A stretch of 64,000 nucleotides of DNA from Macrocybe gigantea (lineage: Eukaryota > Basidiomycota > Agaricomycetes > Agaricales > Callistosporiaceae): contig SJRY01000228.1 of assembly GCA_011319805.1 (NCBI GenBank), positions 868,001 through 932,000 on the forward strand, written 5' to 3'. Both the position numbers and the translations under genes were made by a program. The number at the start of each line of letters is the position of its first letter. Within the stretch, counting starts at the first letter, position 1. Below are positions 36,801-46,759 of the stretch, piece by piece. Under the pieces are notes generated by a model. The model was not told where the DNA came from. It saw only the letters and a program-made list of their open reading frames with translations, and searched no databases.

Positions 36801-38062
36801 CATGGGATTGAAACACACCTCGGTCCCGTCTATTTCCAACTTCTTCTTGCCATAAGGTGAGCTTTGGCCTGCATTCCACCCGGGTGATGCAAGCTAACAT
36901 AGCTGTATAGTGATACCTTCAGCTCCCTACAACCTACCTACTTCCCCGGATTCGCATTTTCCTGGATGTGCCTGATTTCACACCGGCTATTCATGCCGAA
37001 GCTTCTATTGTCTGAAAATCGTGAAGTAAACATCTTTTTCAAAGAGGCAGCGGTGCGCCTGTGCTTATCGAGACTTTTACGTTTTAGGGATGGACAGCTT
37101 ACCACAAGCTGCTGATTTCGCTTCTCAAGTTCCTCGCCCCCTTCCTGAAAGATAGTGACATTCAACCTGCTACTCAGGATCTCTATCACGGCACTTTGCG
37201 TCTGATTCTAGTGCTGTTGCACGATTTTCCGGAGTTTTTAAGCGAATACTACTTCACCTTGTGTGACGTTGTTCCTTCGAACTGCGTCCAGCTGAGAAAT
37301 ATCGTCCTCAGCGCCTTCCCTCCGGCCCTTATACTCCCTGATCCCTTCCTGCGGAACATCAAATTCGACTCCATTCCAGAAATGGGACCGATACCTCCCA
37401 TCCTCTCCGATTTTTCTTCAGGACTCAAGAATGGAGATCTGCGCGGCTATTTGGACCAATTCTTGCTCAGCCGCGGCTCTCCTTCATTCCTTCCCTCCCT
37501 CAAAGATCAATTGAAATTACAAGGCCTACCGGATAACGTCCCAGACTCCTACAACATTCCGCTTCTCAACTCGCTCGTCATGTATATCGGAGTTTCTTCC
37601 GTTGCCCAGGCAAAGGCTCGGAGCGGTTCGTCGCTGTTCGTCGCTACCGATCCAGGAGTTGTCGCTTTGCAGTATCTCGCGACGAACCTGGACAACGAAG
37701 GTAACCTGATCTATTTTTCGTCCTTTAACCTCTCATCCCGACCTTTCACAGGACAACACCATCTCCTTGCTTCAATCGGCGTGCACCTAAGATATCCAAA
37801 TGCGCATACGCATTGGTTCAGCTCCTTGCTTCTGCACCTCTTCTTGGAAGTCAAAGATGACCGGTTCCGAGAAATCGTGACGAAGACACTCCTTGAAAGA
37901 TTCCTTGTCCACCGTCCGCATCCATGGGGAGCACTTGTTACCTTCATCGAATTGCTCCGCAATCCAAGATACGAATTCTGGAGCAAAGACTTTGTCCGAG
38001 TTGCCCCGGAAGTCACTCTACTTCTTGAAAGGGTAAGTCTGTACGTCCTCTCATGCATCTGA
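30870..38062 (+). CDS. NOT1: NOT1, scaffold subunit of the CCR4-NOT deadenylase
   Basis: Central scaffold of CCR4-NOT, which shortens mRNA poly(A) tails; binds Caf1/Ccr4, Not2/3/5 and Caf40. The start at 30870 (MDTPPTTNINTIVKAQIVFL) is followed by LSTLTEENFERNQVEIRS and, across an intron, LSEQHGIDTYLHFIRRLIVH. Signature blocks: QRLARDPFLADRFKDGIDKG, IMLFMRIWQ-like HPNHQLVFMRIWQIEPSYL, the MIF4G-like domain CLEVRNTCLQVHPRLMNLMP and ARELAMTGYLFGSLIQHQLL, DUF3819 (AFKRAVQMAVDRAVRE, then VVDRSVTIAGISTRELVSKD), and the C-terminal Not1 domain (FPGFAFSWMCLISHRLFMPK, CVQLRNIVLSAFPPAL, HPWGALVTFIELLRNPRYEF). All checked splice joins keep frame. The stop at 38062 follows a possible GTAAGT donor, so a further tiny 3' exon is possible. 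Confidence 0.94.
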
Positions 38063-38474
38063 AGTTGCTGAAGAAGCAGCAGGTGGCCAGAACCATTTAT
38101 CCACTTCCATAGTTGTGTCATTGCTGTTGCCATTACTGCCATCGCTATCTGTCTCGACATATATATTTTTCTTCCTCTTTGGGTTTCTCTCTCGTACTGT
38201 ATTGTACTCCGCATCGCTGTTCAGCGTTGAAATGTGTAAGACTTGTTTATGATGACAATAATATATTCCATCTCTTGCATCCTGACTACGCCTCGATCGC
38301 GCGAGCTTTGATGCAATCGCAGAGCGAAGTTCTCAGCGAACGAGACGCTCCAGTTGCACTTGCCATGTATAGATTCGCTGACGACTTTAGATTGGTGATA
38401 GATCGATAACCCGCAGCCCCCACTATAGCACCGGCATCAAGGAAGGTACTCCGCACACCATCATCAGAAGTGCA
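38063..38474. other. Intergenic region between NOT1 and the 5'-nucleotidase gene
   Basis: About 410 bp in tandem orientation. T-rich after the NOT1 stop. A plus-strand frame (38113-38409) rich in Cys/His is low-complexity and not convincing. Presumably 3' UTR plus promoter. Confidence 0.5.
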
Positions 38475-41140
38475 ATGACAGCAAAACTCTCCATCGTGCA
38501 CTGGAACGATGTTTATCGTGTTATTCCACAGAAGATATCTTCAAGCCCGTCGGCAGGGACAATAGACGTCGCGCAGTTTGGCGCCCTTTTAGATGATATC
38601 CGAAAGCAATGGCCTATACTACCAGATGGGAGACGGGATGGCCTGAGTCTCTTCTCTGGCGATGTCTTTTCGCCTTCGGTAGAGAGCTCTGTTTCTCGCG
38701 GAAGCCATATGGTGTGCAATTCATGTAACCTTGCAAACGCAATGGCTGGTTTCATGATCCCCCGAGGTCCCAATTATGAATGCGCTGGCGCCCAATGTGT
38801 CGTTAACAGGTTCGACATCTGCATTCTGACCGGTTCAGCCAACTGATTCTGGATTTGTTCGACAGGCAACCACGACTTTGACTTTGGTGAGCAGCGACGC
38901 GGTGGTTATCGAATGCTAACGTGAGCCACTTCAGGGTATCTACACCTCACTAAACTCATCAAGGATACTACATTCGTACGTCCAAGTATACGTCCAGTCC
39001 GCCAATGCTTATGCTGAGGCTAAGCCATGGCTATTGAGCAACATAATCGATCAAACAACGAGCCGAGTACCTGAAGGCCTGTACGAATACCAGATCTTTG
39101 AGAGAGCAGGCGTACGGATCGGGGTAGTAGGACTTGTTGAAAGGTAAGCGGCATTGCAACTGTCCTTCCGAATCGGCCGTTGCTACTGCTTACGCACGGT
39201 AGGGAGTGGATATCTACTGTAGCCACCTGGCCTCCAGAGTTTGAGTATCAAGATATGAAGACCGTTGCACTCGAGCTGTCCCAACGCCTCCGCGATCCAG
39301 AGAGCGAGTACAGGTGCGATTTGATAATCGCACTGACGCACTCGAGGTAAGTTGTGTTAGGATCGGACAGTTCTTGATGTTCTCACCGCTCACACAGGCT
39401 TCCGAATGTATTTCGTTAGTAACTGTAGACCTCGACACCTTTCCACTGACAAGCTTCCCAGGACATTGTACTCGCGAAGGAGATTCTAGCTTTGTCCCCA
39501 GAGGCGCAGAAGGATCGACCCATCTATGGTTCCCATGGAGTCGACCTAATCCTCGGCGGCCACGACCACTTATATTACGCTAGTAGGGGAGTTACGTCCT
39601 GGAACAATTACGAGACTACTCAGGAAGTTCTCGGGGCAGAACAAGACAATGGAGACGTTCTAGTCATCAAGAGCGGGACGGACTTCCGAGACTTTAGTGA
39701 AATAAACCTAACGTTACGGGATACACCCGCGGGCAGTATCAGGAAGAAAGTCATACAAGAGGTTTTTGGTACGTTGTGATGGTGAAAAGCTTAGTGAATC
39801 GATCTTAACGATCTGAAAGGGACAAGGCATGAGACAAAGCCGGGTTCAAGGTCATCGGAGTCGATAATGGCGTTATTGAAACGTCTTTTATCGTCCATTT
39901 CCTCAACGCTGAAGGCACCTGTCTGCAGATCTCTTTCCACGATCGATGTTCGATCGCAGTTCATCCGCACAGATGAGGTCTCCAATCTTTTCTCGCAATG
40001 AGCTGACCGGTTTTGAGTATCCTGCTAGTGCGCTGCAGGCAACTGGATTGCTGATATCATCAGACATGCGTATGATGATGCTCTTTGCTTGAAAGGCTGT
40101 GGGGTGCTGATGGCGTACTGATCTGTGCTGGGACTTTGCGCGGTGACACGATATATGGACCAGGTTAGGTTCCTTTGCACCTTGTGGGCACAATACTAAT
40201 AGATCCTGTAGGTGTCATCACCCTGGGTAACATCCTAGAGATCCTTCCTTTCGATGACCCGGTTGTTGTCCTGGAGCTCGACGGTCCTACTATATGGGAT
40301 GCGTTAGAAGCAGCTCTGCGTACCTGGCCTGCGCAAGAAGGGTGAAACCATGTTCGGAATGTATGAGACATGTCCTTACCTTCGTTTCAGGCGTTTCCCC
40401 GTCATTTCTGGCTTTCGAGTCTCCTGGGACTCTCGCAGACGTCCGGGCGACCGCGTGATTGGCGTCTGGCTTCTGAAAGAGACGTCTGCTGACAAACATT
40501 TGGACTCTACGACAAAATTTTTGGATGTACCCGTCGTTGAAGAGGAGCCGATATCAAAAGAAGACAAGGATCGCAAATACAGTATTGTTACTCGATATTA
40601 TATGGCATGTGGGCACGACGGTTACACAGCGTTGAAAGACAAACCGTTTCTAATCGACGATGAGAATGGGACATTGATGAGTACTATAGTCCGGAAATAT
40701 CTACTGGGTACGTTGGAAATCACAGAATATAACATGTCGTTTAGACTGAACACGAAAAAAAAGGCTCCCAATTTGTAAACAAGATGATTAAAATCTCAAA
40801 CACGAACAAGGCACTGAGAAGGGACACAGCGGCGGCAATTGATCGTGAAAGGGCTCATCAGGCGACGACGCAAACAGACAGTTATTCCAGAGCTTCTCAG
40901 AACTGGAAGCACCTCGCGATGCAAGTTTTAGCGTGGAAGAGATCATTGTTGCATTACCAGGACCAATTGAGTGTTTGTGTATCCGAACACATGAGCAGTG
41001 TGGACGTCTACGACGGTGCCAGCGCACGAAAAGGGGACGAAACTTCGGTAATACGGACAGGAGACGATGAAAACGAGGGATGCTTATGTACGGTCTGTCC
41101 GCACACCGATGGACGGTTGAGGGACGAGGGCAGGGCTTGA
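38475..41140 (+). CDS. 5'-nucleotidase-family metallophosphoesterase, cytosolic
   Basis: Two-domain phosphoesterase of the UshA/5'-nucleotidase family. It lacks a signal peptide, so cytosolic action is likely. Metal-binding motifs: IVHWNDVYR (38493), LSLFSGDVFSPS, then an intron-joined NALAPNVSLTG plus NHDFDFG, LIIALTHSR, and GVDLILGGHDHLYY. The C-terminal 5'-nucleotidase domain includes NWIADIIRHAYDDALCLKGC, CAGTLRGDTIYGPG, ITLGNILEILPFDDPVVVLE and ISGFRVSWDSRRRPGDRVIG. The tail (40780-41140) is charged and probably disordered. The frame is lost by one base at GGCTGTGGGGTGCTG (four G, 40101-40104); one more G would continue into a segment ending CAGTLRGDTIYGPG. About ten introns. Confidence 0.85.
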
Positions 41141-41282
41141 GTGTAGGTTCTCTCGCAGCCTTTTGAAGCTGGGTCTGGTATTTCAGCGGTGTCCTACTTT
41201 GCAGGGCATGGAGATTAGTGTAGCTGAGTCCTTGTCGGGTCGTTTAATCGAGGACTGTTGTAATTCAGATCGGCTTTTGACT

Positions 41283-41896
41283 TCATGCGCCTGGTTTGGT
41301 ATAATGTACCATGACCCCGAATCCACTGCCGAGTCCTGCGCCTCCAAGCACCACTGGAACAACTCCATGAGGAAAGATTTTGATCAGTTAAGTGTGACAA
41401 ACGCACAGTTGGCAATATGAGCCTTTTTCCAAAGAAGTGCAGGCGTTAGGACGCCCATAAATATGCTACCCATTGTTGCGAAGTCGTCCTTGCGGAGTCT
41501 GTTTCGCTGTGGAATCCTTTAGCTTGATGTCGAGTCCATAGACAATCAGACGAGCAAACATCGTAAACCACATTCCGCCATTGGGTTTTCACGAACTGTT
41601 GGTCCGCATTGACATAACGAGCATAAGTATACGATCCATACGCTAAACCTCCTGAGAGCGAATTTGGCGTAATGTGAGTTATAACGGGCTGGTGAAATAG
41701 AGATGTCTGTACCACAAACGCCAGCGAGCCATGTTGCGCGTAGGAAACGGTTAATCGAGAATGCTGACCAGCCACGACGATATATAACCATCAGGGTATA
41801 TGCAGGTGGGGCAACAAGGGAGGCATATTGGTATCCCGTATACATATTCCGGCGTACGAGATGGTCGACATCTGCTGCAGAGCTGCGATCGCCCAT
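41283..41896 (-). CDS. Small fungal membrane protein of unknown function
   Basis: The reading MYTGYQYASLVAPPAYTL and RRGWSAFSINRFLRATWLAG is followed across an intron by GGLAYGSYTYARYVNADQQF and QWRNVVYDV, then TMGSIFMGVLTPALLWKKAH, and after a last intron LVLGGAGLGSGFGVMVHYTK, ending at 41283. This pattern of a short N-terminal helix, a Gly-rich helix, a central hydrophobic segment and a Gly-rich C-terminal helix is known to me from uncharacterised agaric proteins. The start could be 41896 or the in-frame ATG at 41845. Its start lies only 41 bp from the retrotransposon's flanking repeat. Confidence 0.65.
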
Positions 41897-41912
41897 TTTG
41901 TGACCGTGGAGG

Positions 41913-41937
41913 TTGTGTCGTGCAGAATCACGTGGAG
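41913..41937. repeat. 25-bp flanking direct repeat, left copy
   Basis: Starts TTGTGTCGTGCAGAA and ends CACGTGGAG. An exact copy lies at 47175-47199. The two copies abut the outer ends of the retrotransposon, so this looks like a target-site duplication. It contains the palindrome CACGTG (41929-41934). Confidence 0.85.
41929..41934. promoter_or_regulatory. CACGTG motif in the left flanking repeat
   Basis: An E-box/G-box type palindrome about 33 bp upstream of the small membrane-protein start at 41896. It is duplicated at 47191-47196 on the other side of the element. Binding by a bHLH factor is inference only. Confidence 0.35.
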
Positions 41938-41953
41938 GTTGGCGACCCGGAAC

Positions 41954-41996
41954 TCACCTGACCCCCCATTTTATTGGCGACGGAGCGGAACGGGTA
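41954..41996. repeat. Split direct repeat B2 (43 bp)
   Basis: Identical over 43 bp to 42505-42547, starting TCACCTGACCCCCCATTTTA. It forms the inner part of the element's left end; 16 bp outside it (41938-41953) are not repeated at B1. Confidence 0.85.
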
Positions 41997-42051
41997 CAGA
42001 ACGTAGAGTAAACGAGAAGTAGCATAATAATACAAGGGCGTGGAGGGAGGG

Positions 42052-42466
42052 CGAGCGAAAATAAAGAAATGATGCGGCGAGATTGACGAGAAAAAATTAA
42101 TTTAAAGAGTAGAACTAGCTCACAAAGAGATAAGTCGTTGCAAGGCAGTGGAGGTTAAAAGCTTACACTGTAGAACAGCCTGATAACCCAGAGGTGTATA
42201 TCTGACAGTGCTGAAGGGCTGTTCTGGAATGTAAGTTTTGTCTCCTGAGATCATTCGAGGCCCAACTCACCTCTCTCGCTTGACAACGATGGAGTGCGAA
42301 GGAAAGCAAGAGAAGGTGAAACATTCCCGCACCGGTGCGTCCTCTTTACTCAGCATCTGCTTACCAAAAGCACCAAGCCGAGGTCCGGCATGGGAATGAA
42401 GTTGGTCAGCATCTCCGCAGAGGCCTCCGGAAAAGCTCCTTCCGCTGGACTCCGCCTTTACCCCGA
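42052..42466. repeat. Split direct repeat A2 (415 bp)
   Basis: Matches 46760-47174 over its full 415 bp with no difference seen. It begins CGAGCGAAAATAAAGAAATG and ends CGCCTTTACCCCGA. The 72- and 75-codon frames seen in both copies share their start and are probably not genes. Confidence 0.9.
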
Positions 42467-42504
42467 CCTCTGCACCTGTGACAAGGCAGTAGCGAGAACG
42501 GAGG

Positions 42505-42547
42505 TCACCTGACCCCCCATTTTATTGGCGACGGAGCGGAACGGGTA
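42505..42547. repeat. Split direct repeat B1 (43 bp)
   Basis: Copy of 41954-41996. It overlaps the 3' end of the recombinase frame, whose last codons and stop (42522) lie inside the repeat. It is separated from A2 by 38 bp (42467-42504) not found elsewhere in the window. Confidence 0.85.
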
Positions 42548-43601
42548 AAGGAGCGTGTTGATGTGTGTGTGTGGGGGTGGAGGAGGTGTGAGGAGATGTG
42601 AGCGAGGAGCCATGAGGATGTTGTGGGGCGAGCTGTTGTGCAGCGCGTATGGAAGGGTTGTCTCGGATATAGATGGTCCATGCAGAAGAGGTCCATCGGC
42701 CGAGAGACTGGATGATGGATTCAGAGATACCGAGAGATGCGTAAAAGGTGGCTCCCCCTGCTCGAGCGGAGTGGGCACCATAGGTGCGTGGTAAGAGGGC
42801 ATGTAGCTTGCACTCAAACCATGATCGGGTAGGATGTGACCCATCGAGACGGAGAAAGAGCGCGGGACGACAGCTGTGGACAGAGTCTCGGAGCTGGACA
42901 TATTGGGAAAGAAGAAGCACAGGATTGGCGATCTGTTGAGGTGTGAAGAGGATGATCGTTCCATGGTAAAATGGATCAGTTTTGTGATAAGGAAGGCGAT
43001 ACTGTGCGACATGGGCAGAGATAGTGAGTGAGGCACGAAGAACTATCTTACGCCAGTCAAAGAGGTCACGGTCATTCTTCTGTATGAGCTCCCCCATGCG
43101 ATGGCAGCCGTAGAAGGCACAGGAGAGAATGGTAATGAAGAGAAGGTCATCATAAGCTCGAGTGGTTTGAGAGAGCTGGAGAAAGGTATGAAGGTGACTT
43201 GTGCGAAGAGGAAGTTTGCGTCGAATGGGATCAGCACGGAGTTTTCTGGAGCCTCGAATGGTGGCTTGGACAAGGGGATGAGATCGGTTCTTGTCAAAGT
43301 CAGGAAACGAAGCTTGCAAGAAATGACGAACGCCTGAAAGGTAGTGCGGACCGGAAGCGATATGTTGGGACATGTAGGCAATGTATCTAGCAAGCGTCTG
43401 GGGCGTTGGATGGAGGGGAAGCTGATGGATAATGCAGAAGCGAATGTAGCTGCGAATTCCTGTAGAGTAGCCTTTCATAGTTGATTTTTCGACAGCATGG
43501 GAGACTAAAAGTGAGACGCGATCATCAAGGCTCTTGAGGTCGAGAGGTGGATGGGAGGTGAGATCCCATCCACCGAGGGCGTCTAAAAGGACTCTCTCCA
43601 T
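42522..43601 (-). CDS. Tyrosine recombinase of the DIRS-like element
   Basis: Phage-integrase-type recombinase of 359 residues that would insert the circular DNA copy. The N-terminal SAM-like core-binding region reads VEKSTMKGYSTGIRSYIRFC. The catalytic domain has the first Arg in GCHRMGEL, then HSARAGGATFYASLGISES (HxxR) and GRWTSSAWTIYIRDN with the Trp and the nucleophile Tyr. The frame is complete from ATG 43601 to stop 42522 and overlaps the pol end by 19 bp. The tail (Thr/His/Pro-rich) runs into repeat B1. Confidence 0.9.
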   Translation of the reverse strand: MERVLLDALGGWDLTSHPPLDLKSLDDRVSLLVSHAVEKSTMKGYSTGIRSYIRFCIIHQLPLHPTPQTLARYIAYMSQHIASGPHYLSGVRHFLQASFPDFDKNRSHPLVQATIRGSRKLRADPIRRKLPLRTSHLHTFLQLSQTTRAYDDLLFITILSCAFYGCHRMGELIQKNDRDLFDWRKIVLRASLTISAHVAQYRLPYHKTDPFYHGTIILFTPQQIANPVLLLSQYVQLRDSVHSCRPALFLRLDGSHPTRSWFECKLHALLPRTYGAHSARAGGATFYASLGISESIIQSLGRWTSSAWTIYIRDNPSIRAAQQLAPQHPHGSSLTSPHTSSTPTHTHQHAPLPVPLRRQ

Positions 43602-45403
43602 CGCGCCGGCAGGAGATCTCTGGGTGGCGAGAATAGGCGGACGCGGTCAGCAGGAAATTTGCGTGAATATTCACTTAAGAGAAGGCGAGACAACATATCA
43701 GCACGAAGGTTGTGCTTTCCTTCAATGTGCCGAGTCTGTAGACTAATGCCTGATTCGAGGATAACGCGGGCAATCCCAAGCAGAGGCGCATTGTGCATAG
43801 CCTCCGACGTTCGCAGAGAGTTGAGGACAGCGACGGAATCAAGGCTGTCGGTCCATAGAAGTACTCGGCGAGGCGGTGAGGAGAATGAGCCAATATGAGC
43901 TACAGCTGATAGAATGGCAACGAGTTCAAGGAAGAATATATCAACCTTTAACGTGGGATTCTGAGGTCGCTTGATGTGGTAGATGTAGCCATTGCCTGCA
44001 TAGCAAAATGCAAGCGCGAATGCAAGGCTTGCATCTGTCCAGATGACGAAATCAGCGTCTTCATCATTCCATATGTCAGCATCAACGAGACGGATGCCGA
44101 TGGCCTGTGGAATGGTGTCTCTGAGCCAGGTGAGATCTGTCTTTACGACAGCATTGATTGGGATAGCAGCGAGACGTTGCTGCTTGCCACTAGTTTTACG
44201 GTAAAGCTCTGTGAGAGCCGGCCGCCCCCAAGGGAGAACATTTAAAATCCAATTGAGATGTCCAGCAAGGCGCTGCCAATCCCGCAGGCTTGGGCTTCGG
44301 TCTTTTCTGCTGAGAAAGAGGTCGATTTTCGCGATAATGTCGCGGACAGACTGTGGAGTGAGGGAGATGGAGCCAGCGTTAATGTCGACCCAGAATCCAA
44401 TGATTTTTAGCTGTTCCCCATGTTCCTGTTTCTTATCATCGAATGGGCAGGCTATGCGCTCCCACAGTATGAGGAGCAAGACCTGCTTTTGGGGACGCAT
44501 CGCACCGCGAAACCAGACGAGATGTTCGGCGAAGTCCCAGCCAAAGAAGTCATCCATGTAGACGTGCAGACCATGAATACCGAGCCGTCTTATCGCAATC
44601 CAGCACAGGAGGCCAGAGACTGCACACCAGCATCGTGGGGATGCCCGATTACCAAAGACGAGCCGACGAACAACGTAGTAACATCCGTTAACCTTGACGA
44701 GTTGCCTGATCTGCCGCCAAGGGTGAGCTGGCAGGTTGAGGAAGGCCGACGAGACATCAGATTTGAAAAGAACCAAGCGTTGACCGGGATATCGTCGCCG
44801 GACCTCGCGAAGGACATGTCCGAAGGGATGCATATCATCATATTGTACCTTAGCATCGCTCCGCGGAATCCCGTCATTGAGACCGGAAGCCGAGTGGTCA
44901 GTTACCACACGTGGTTTGTTCTGCCACACAACGAACATTGGAGAAACCTTGGTTCCCGGGGGCAGGTCTGAAAAAACCAGAGGACCAGACCAGCGGCCCG
45001 CAGCTACCTCCTTGTCACAGAACGTGTGAATCGCGTCAAGATCTGGAGCTTCACTGCTGTAGTTCGCGACGCGATCACTTGATTCTTTTTGTTCGGCTTC
45101 CCATTCACCTTGGTCGAAGGGCCAAAAACCCTCCCGAAGGCCCTTGAGGACTGATTGAACAAAAGCTTGGTTCGGATGACTGACAAGCAGAGTTTCCAAG
45201 CGATTGACATCGAAGGGTGTCTCGACCTTGATGGCATCCCCCAATGCTGCGACCGTCCCCTGCAGTCGTCGATCTTTCAGAAGGTGATCCGGCACTGATG
45301 GTAGTGGCGTCGCAGTTTCTGTTGATAGCGCGGCAGGTGACAGTCCTGGAGGAAGACTGTCGGCTGGCCAGGCAAGGCGCCTTCTGAAACGAGGAAGCTC
45401 CAT
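43583..45403 (-). CDS. Reverse transcriptase / RNase H of the DIRS-like element
   Basis: The start is taken at the in-frame Met 45403 (MELPRFRRRLAWPADSLPPG), although the frame is open further upstream. RT motifs: KSDVSSAFLNLPAHP (motif A Asp), VFGNRASPRCW (motif B), HVYMDDFFGWD (YxDD box, motif C, near 44545), IIGFWVDI and LAGHLNWILNVLPWGRP. RNase H: IWTDASLAFALAFC (first Asp), FFLELVAILSAV (Glu), LLWTDSLDSVAVLNSL (Asp) and EGKHNLRADMLSRLL (His/Asp). No aspartic protease or DDE integrase is present, as expected for DIRS elements. Intact frame. Confidence 0.92.
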   Translation of the reverse strand: MELPRFRRRLAWPADSLPPGLSPAALSTETATPLPSVPDHLLKDRRLQGTVAALGDAIKVETPFDVNRLETLLVSHPNQAFVQSVLKGLREGFWPFDQGEWEAEQKESSDRVANYSSEAPDLDAIHTFCDKEVAAGRWSGPLVFSDLPPGTKVSPMFVVWQNKPRVVTDHSASGLNDGIPRSDAKVQYDDMHPFGHVLREVRRRYPGQRLVLFKSDVSSAFLNLPAHPWRQIRQLVKVNGCYYVVRRLVFGNRASPRCWCAVSGLLCWIAIRRLGIHGLHVYMDDFFGWDFAEHLVWFRGAMRPQKQVLLLILWERIACPFDDKKQEHGEQLKIIGFWVDINAGSISLTPQSVRDIIAKIDLFLSRKDRSPSLRDWQRLAGHLNWILNVLPWGRPALTELYRKTSGKQQRLAAIPINAVVKTDLTWLRDTIPQAIGIRLVDADIWNDEDADFVIWTDASLAFALAFCYAGNGYIYHIKRPQNPTLKVDIFFLELVAILSAVAHIGSFSSPPRRVLLWTDSLDSVAVLNSLRTSEAMHNAPLLGIARVILESGISLQTRHIEGKHNLRADMLSRLLLSEYSRKFPADRVRLFSPPRDLLPARWRESF

Positions 45404-45446
45404 TGCCTCAACTATTGGTTTACGTTTTAGAGTTCGTGTGGATGCC

Positions 45447-46743
45447 TCAGACACGGGCTGGCAGGCCTGAGGCACAGTTGGCATTGTCTCGAGCTCGGTG
45501 AGCCTCACCGCACACGAAGCAAACACCATGCCGCCGCTTATTTGGACAAGGATCCACCGTACATGTGCCAAAGCTCCACTTCCGGCACGGTGTGTCTGAT
45601 CGCCTGGCTGGTGGTGCGGTCGACGAGGAGGTCGCTGGCCTTTTGGTTCCCCGCGGGTTGTCCTTTCATGGGATTCAGCGACGTGAATGAGCTGGGACAT
45701 GAAGGGGTAGTCGAGTTCGTTTCGATCGTCCATTCTGTAAGGCCTCTTGGAGTACAGATCCCGTGCATCCGCATCAAATTGTATCGCGACCGAGGGATTT
45801 GACTCGGCTGCCTTGAACAGGTTCTTAACGATCCGCAGGTACCCTCGCAACTCGGCCTCCCGGTGAGGGTAGAGTTGTAGCACTCCAGCCCGCCACGCAC
45901 TGAAGACTGAGTTCCAATGACCCTCGGTCTGCACTGGCCGTTTCTTATGATGCTGGTCTTTCTTGACGAGCACATAGCCCGCACCAAAGTCCTTTCCCTC
46001 GTCGAGGTGCTCGTATCCGTGCGCCATAGAGGCGAAGAGTTTTTCGAAGTCGACATATTTGTCGGCAATAATCTGACGCCAAACGGAGGCTGGGAGAGGC
46101 TCGTCAACCGGGGATAGCTGTACGCGGGCAAGAATGGCATCTTGGACTTTTTCAGGTGCGTAAACAGCACGGAGACGTTGCGTTGCCTGAATATGAGGGT
46201 CGGCCTGAGCGCTTTCGGCGAGGCTCCCGAGGTGAGGAGCAGCGGCAAGGACTGAAGTAGGAATCTCGGTGCTAGAAGGCCCACCCCCGAGAAGGTCAGC
46301 CAGTTGCGCGCCGAGCTCGCTATCACGTTCTCCCACACCGACCTCACCTGCTCGCCCCTGCTGGAGTCGGTTCCTGAGAACGGCCCAGGCAACCTCACAG
46401 GCTTGCTCCTCTCGCTCCCGCTCCCCGCCATTGTCCGGGGGCTCCCGAAGTGGTCGCCGGTGACGGACTGTGCTCGCACGCGTGCAGATCCCCTAACTGG
46501 CTCGGCAACTGAGCGCTCCACCAGCTGTTGATATTGTTGGACATAGTCCTCCGCCTCGACGGGCGAGAAACCCGCCTCTCGGAGTCGATCCAGGAAGACT
46601 GCGCCACCAACCGCATCTGCCACTGCCTGCTGAACGAGTTGATGCCCCAGTTCAGTCCGCCTCTGAATTTCTCCAGATGCAACGTGGGACCCATCGTGAG
46701 TAGATTCGGTGGCAGACATGAAGATTCTTGATGGCGAAGGCAA
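45447..46743 (-). CDS. Gag-like protein of the DIRS-like element, frame broken twice
   Basis: The start at 46743 (MPSPSRIFMSATESTHDGSH) or 46719 lies just inside repeat A1. The reading is coherent through VAEPVRG, then continues one frame over (EREREEQACEVAWAVLRNRL, ASVWRQIIADKYVDFEKLFA, HWNSVFSAWRAGVLQLYPHR, MSQLIHVAESHERTTRG), then one frame further over to a Cys/His zinc-knuckle region (CRKWSFGTC, then CPNKRRHGVCFVCGEAHRAR), and stops at 45447. Each shift equals one missing base; nearby runs of four C are at 46490-46493 and 45649-45652. It overlaps the open part of the pol frame. Confidence 0.75.
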
Positions 46744-46759
46744 AGGGCTGAGCGAATGT

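Noticed and set aside
42294..42512. Short frame repeated at 47002-47229
   Set aside because: It lies in the non-coding 415-bp repeat of the retrotransposon, and the two copies diverge as soon as the repeat ends.
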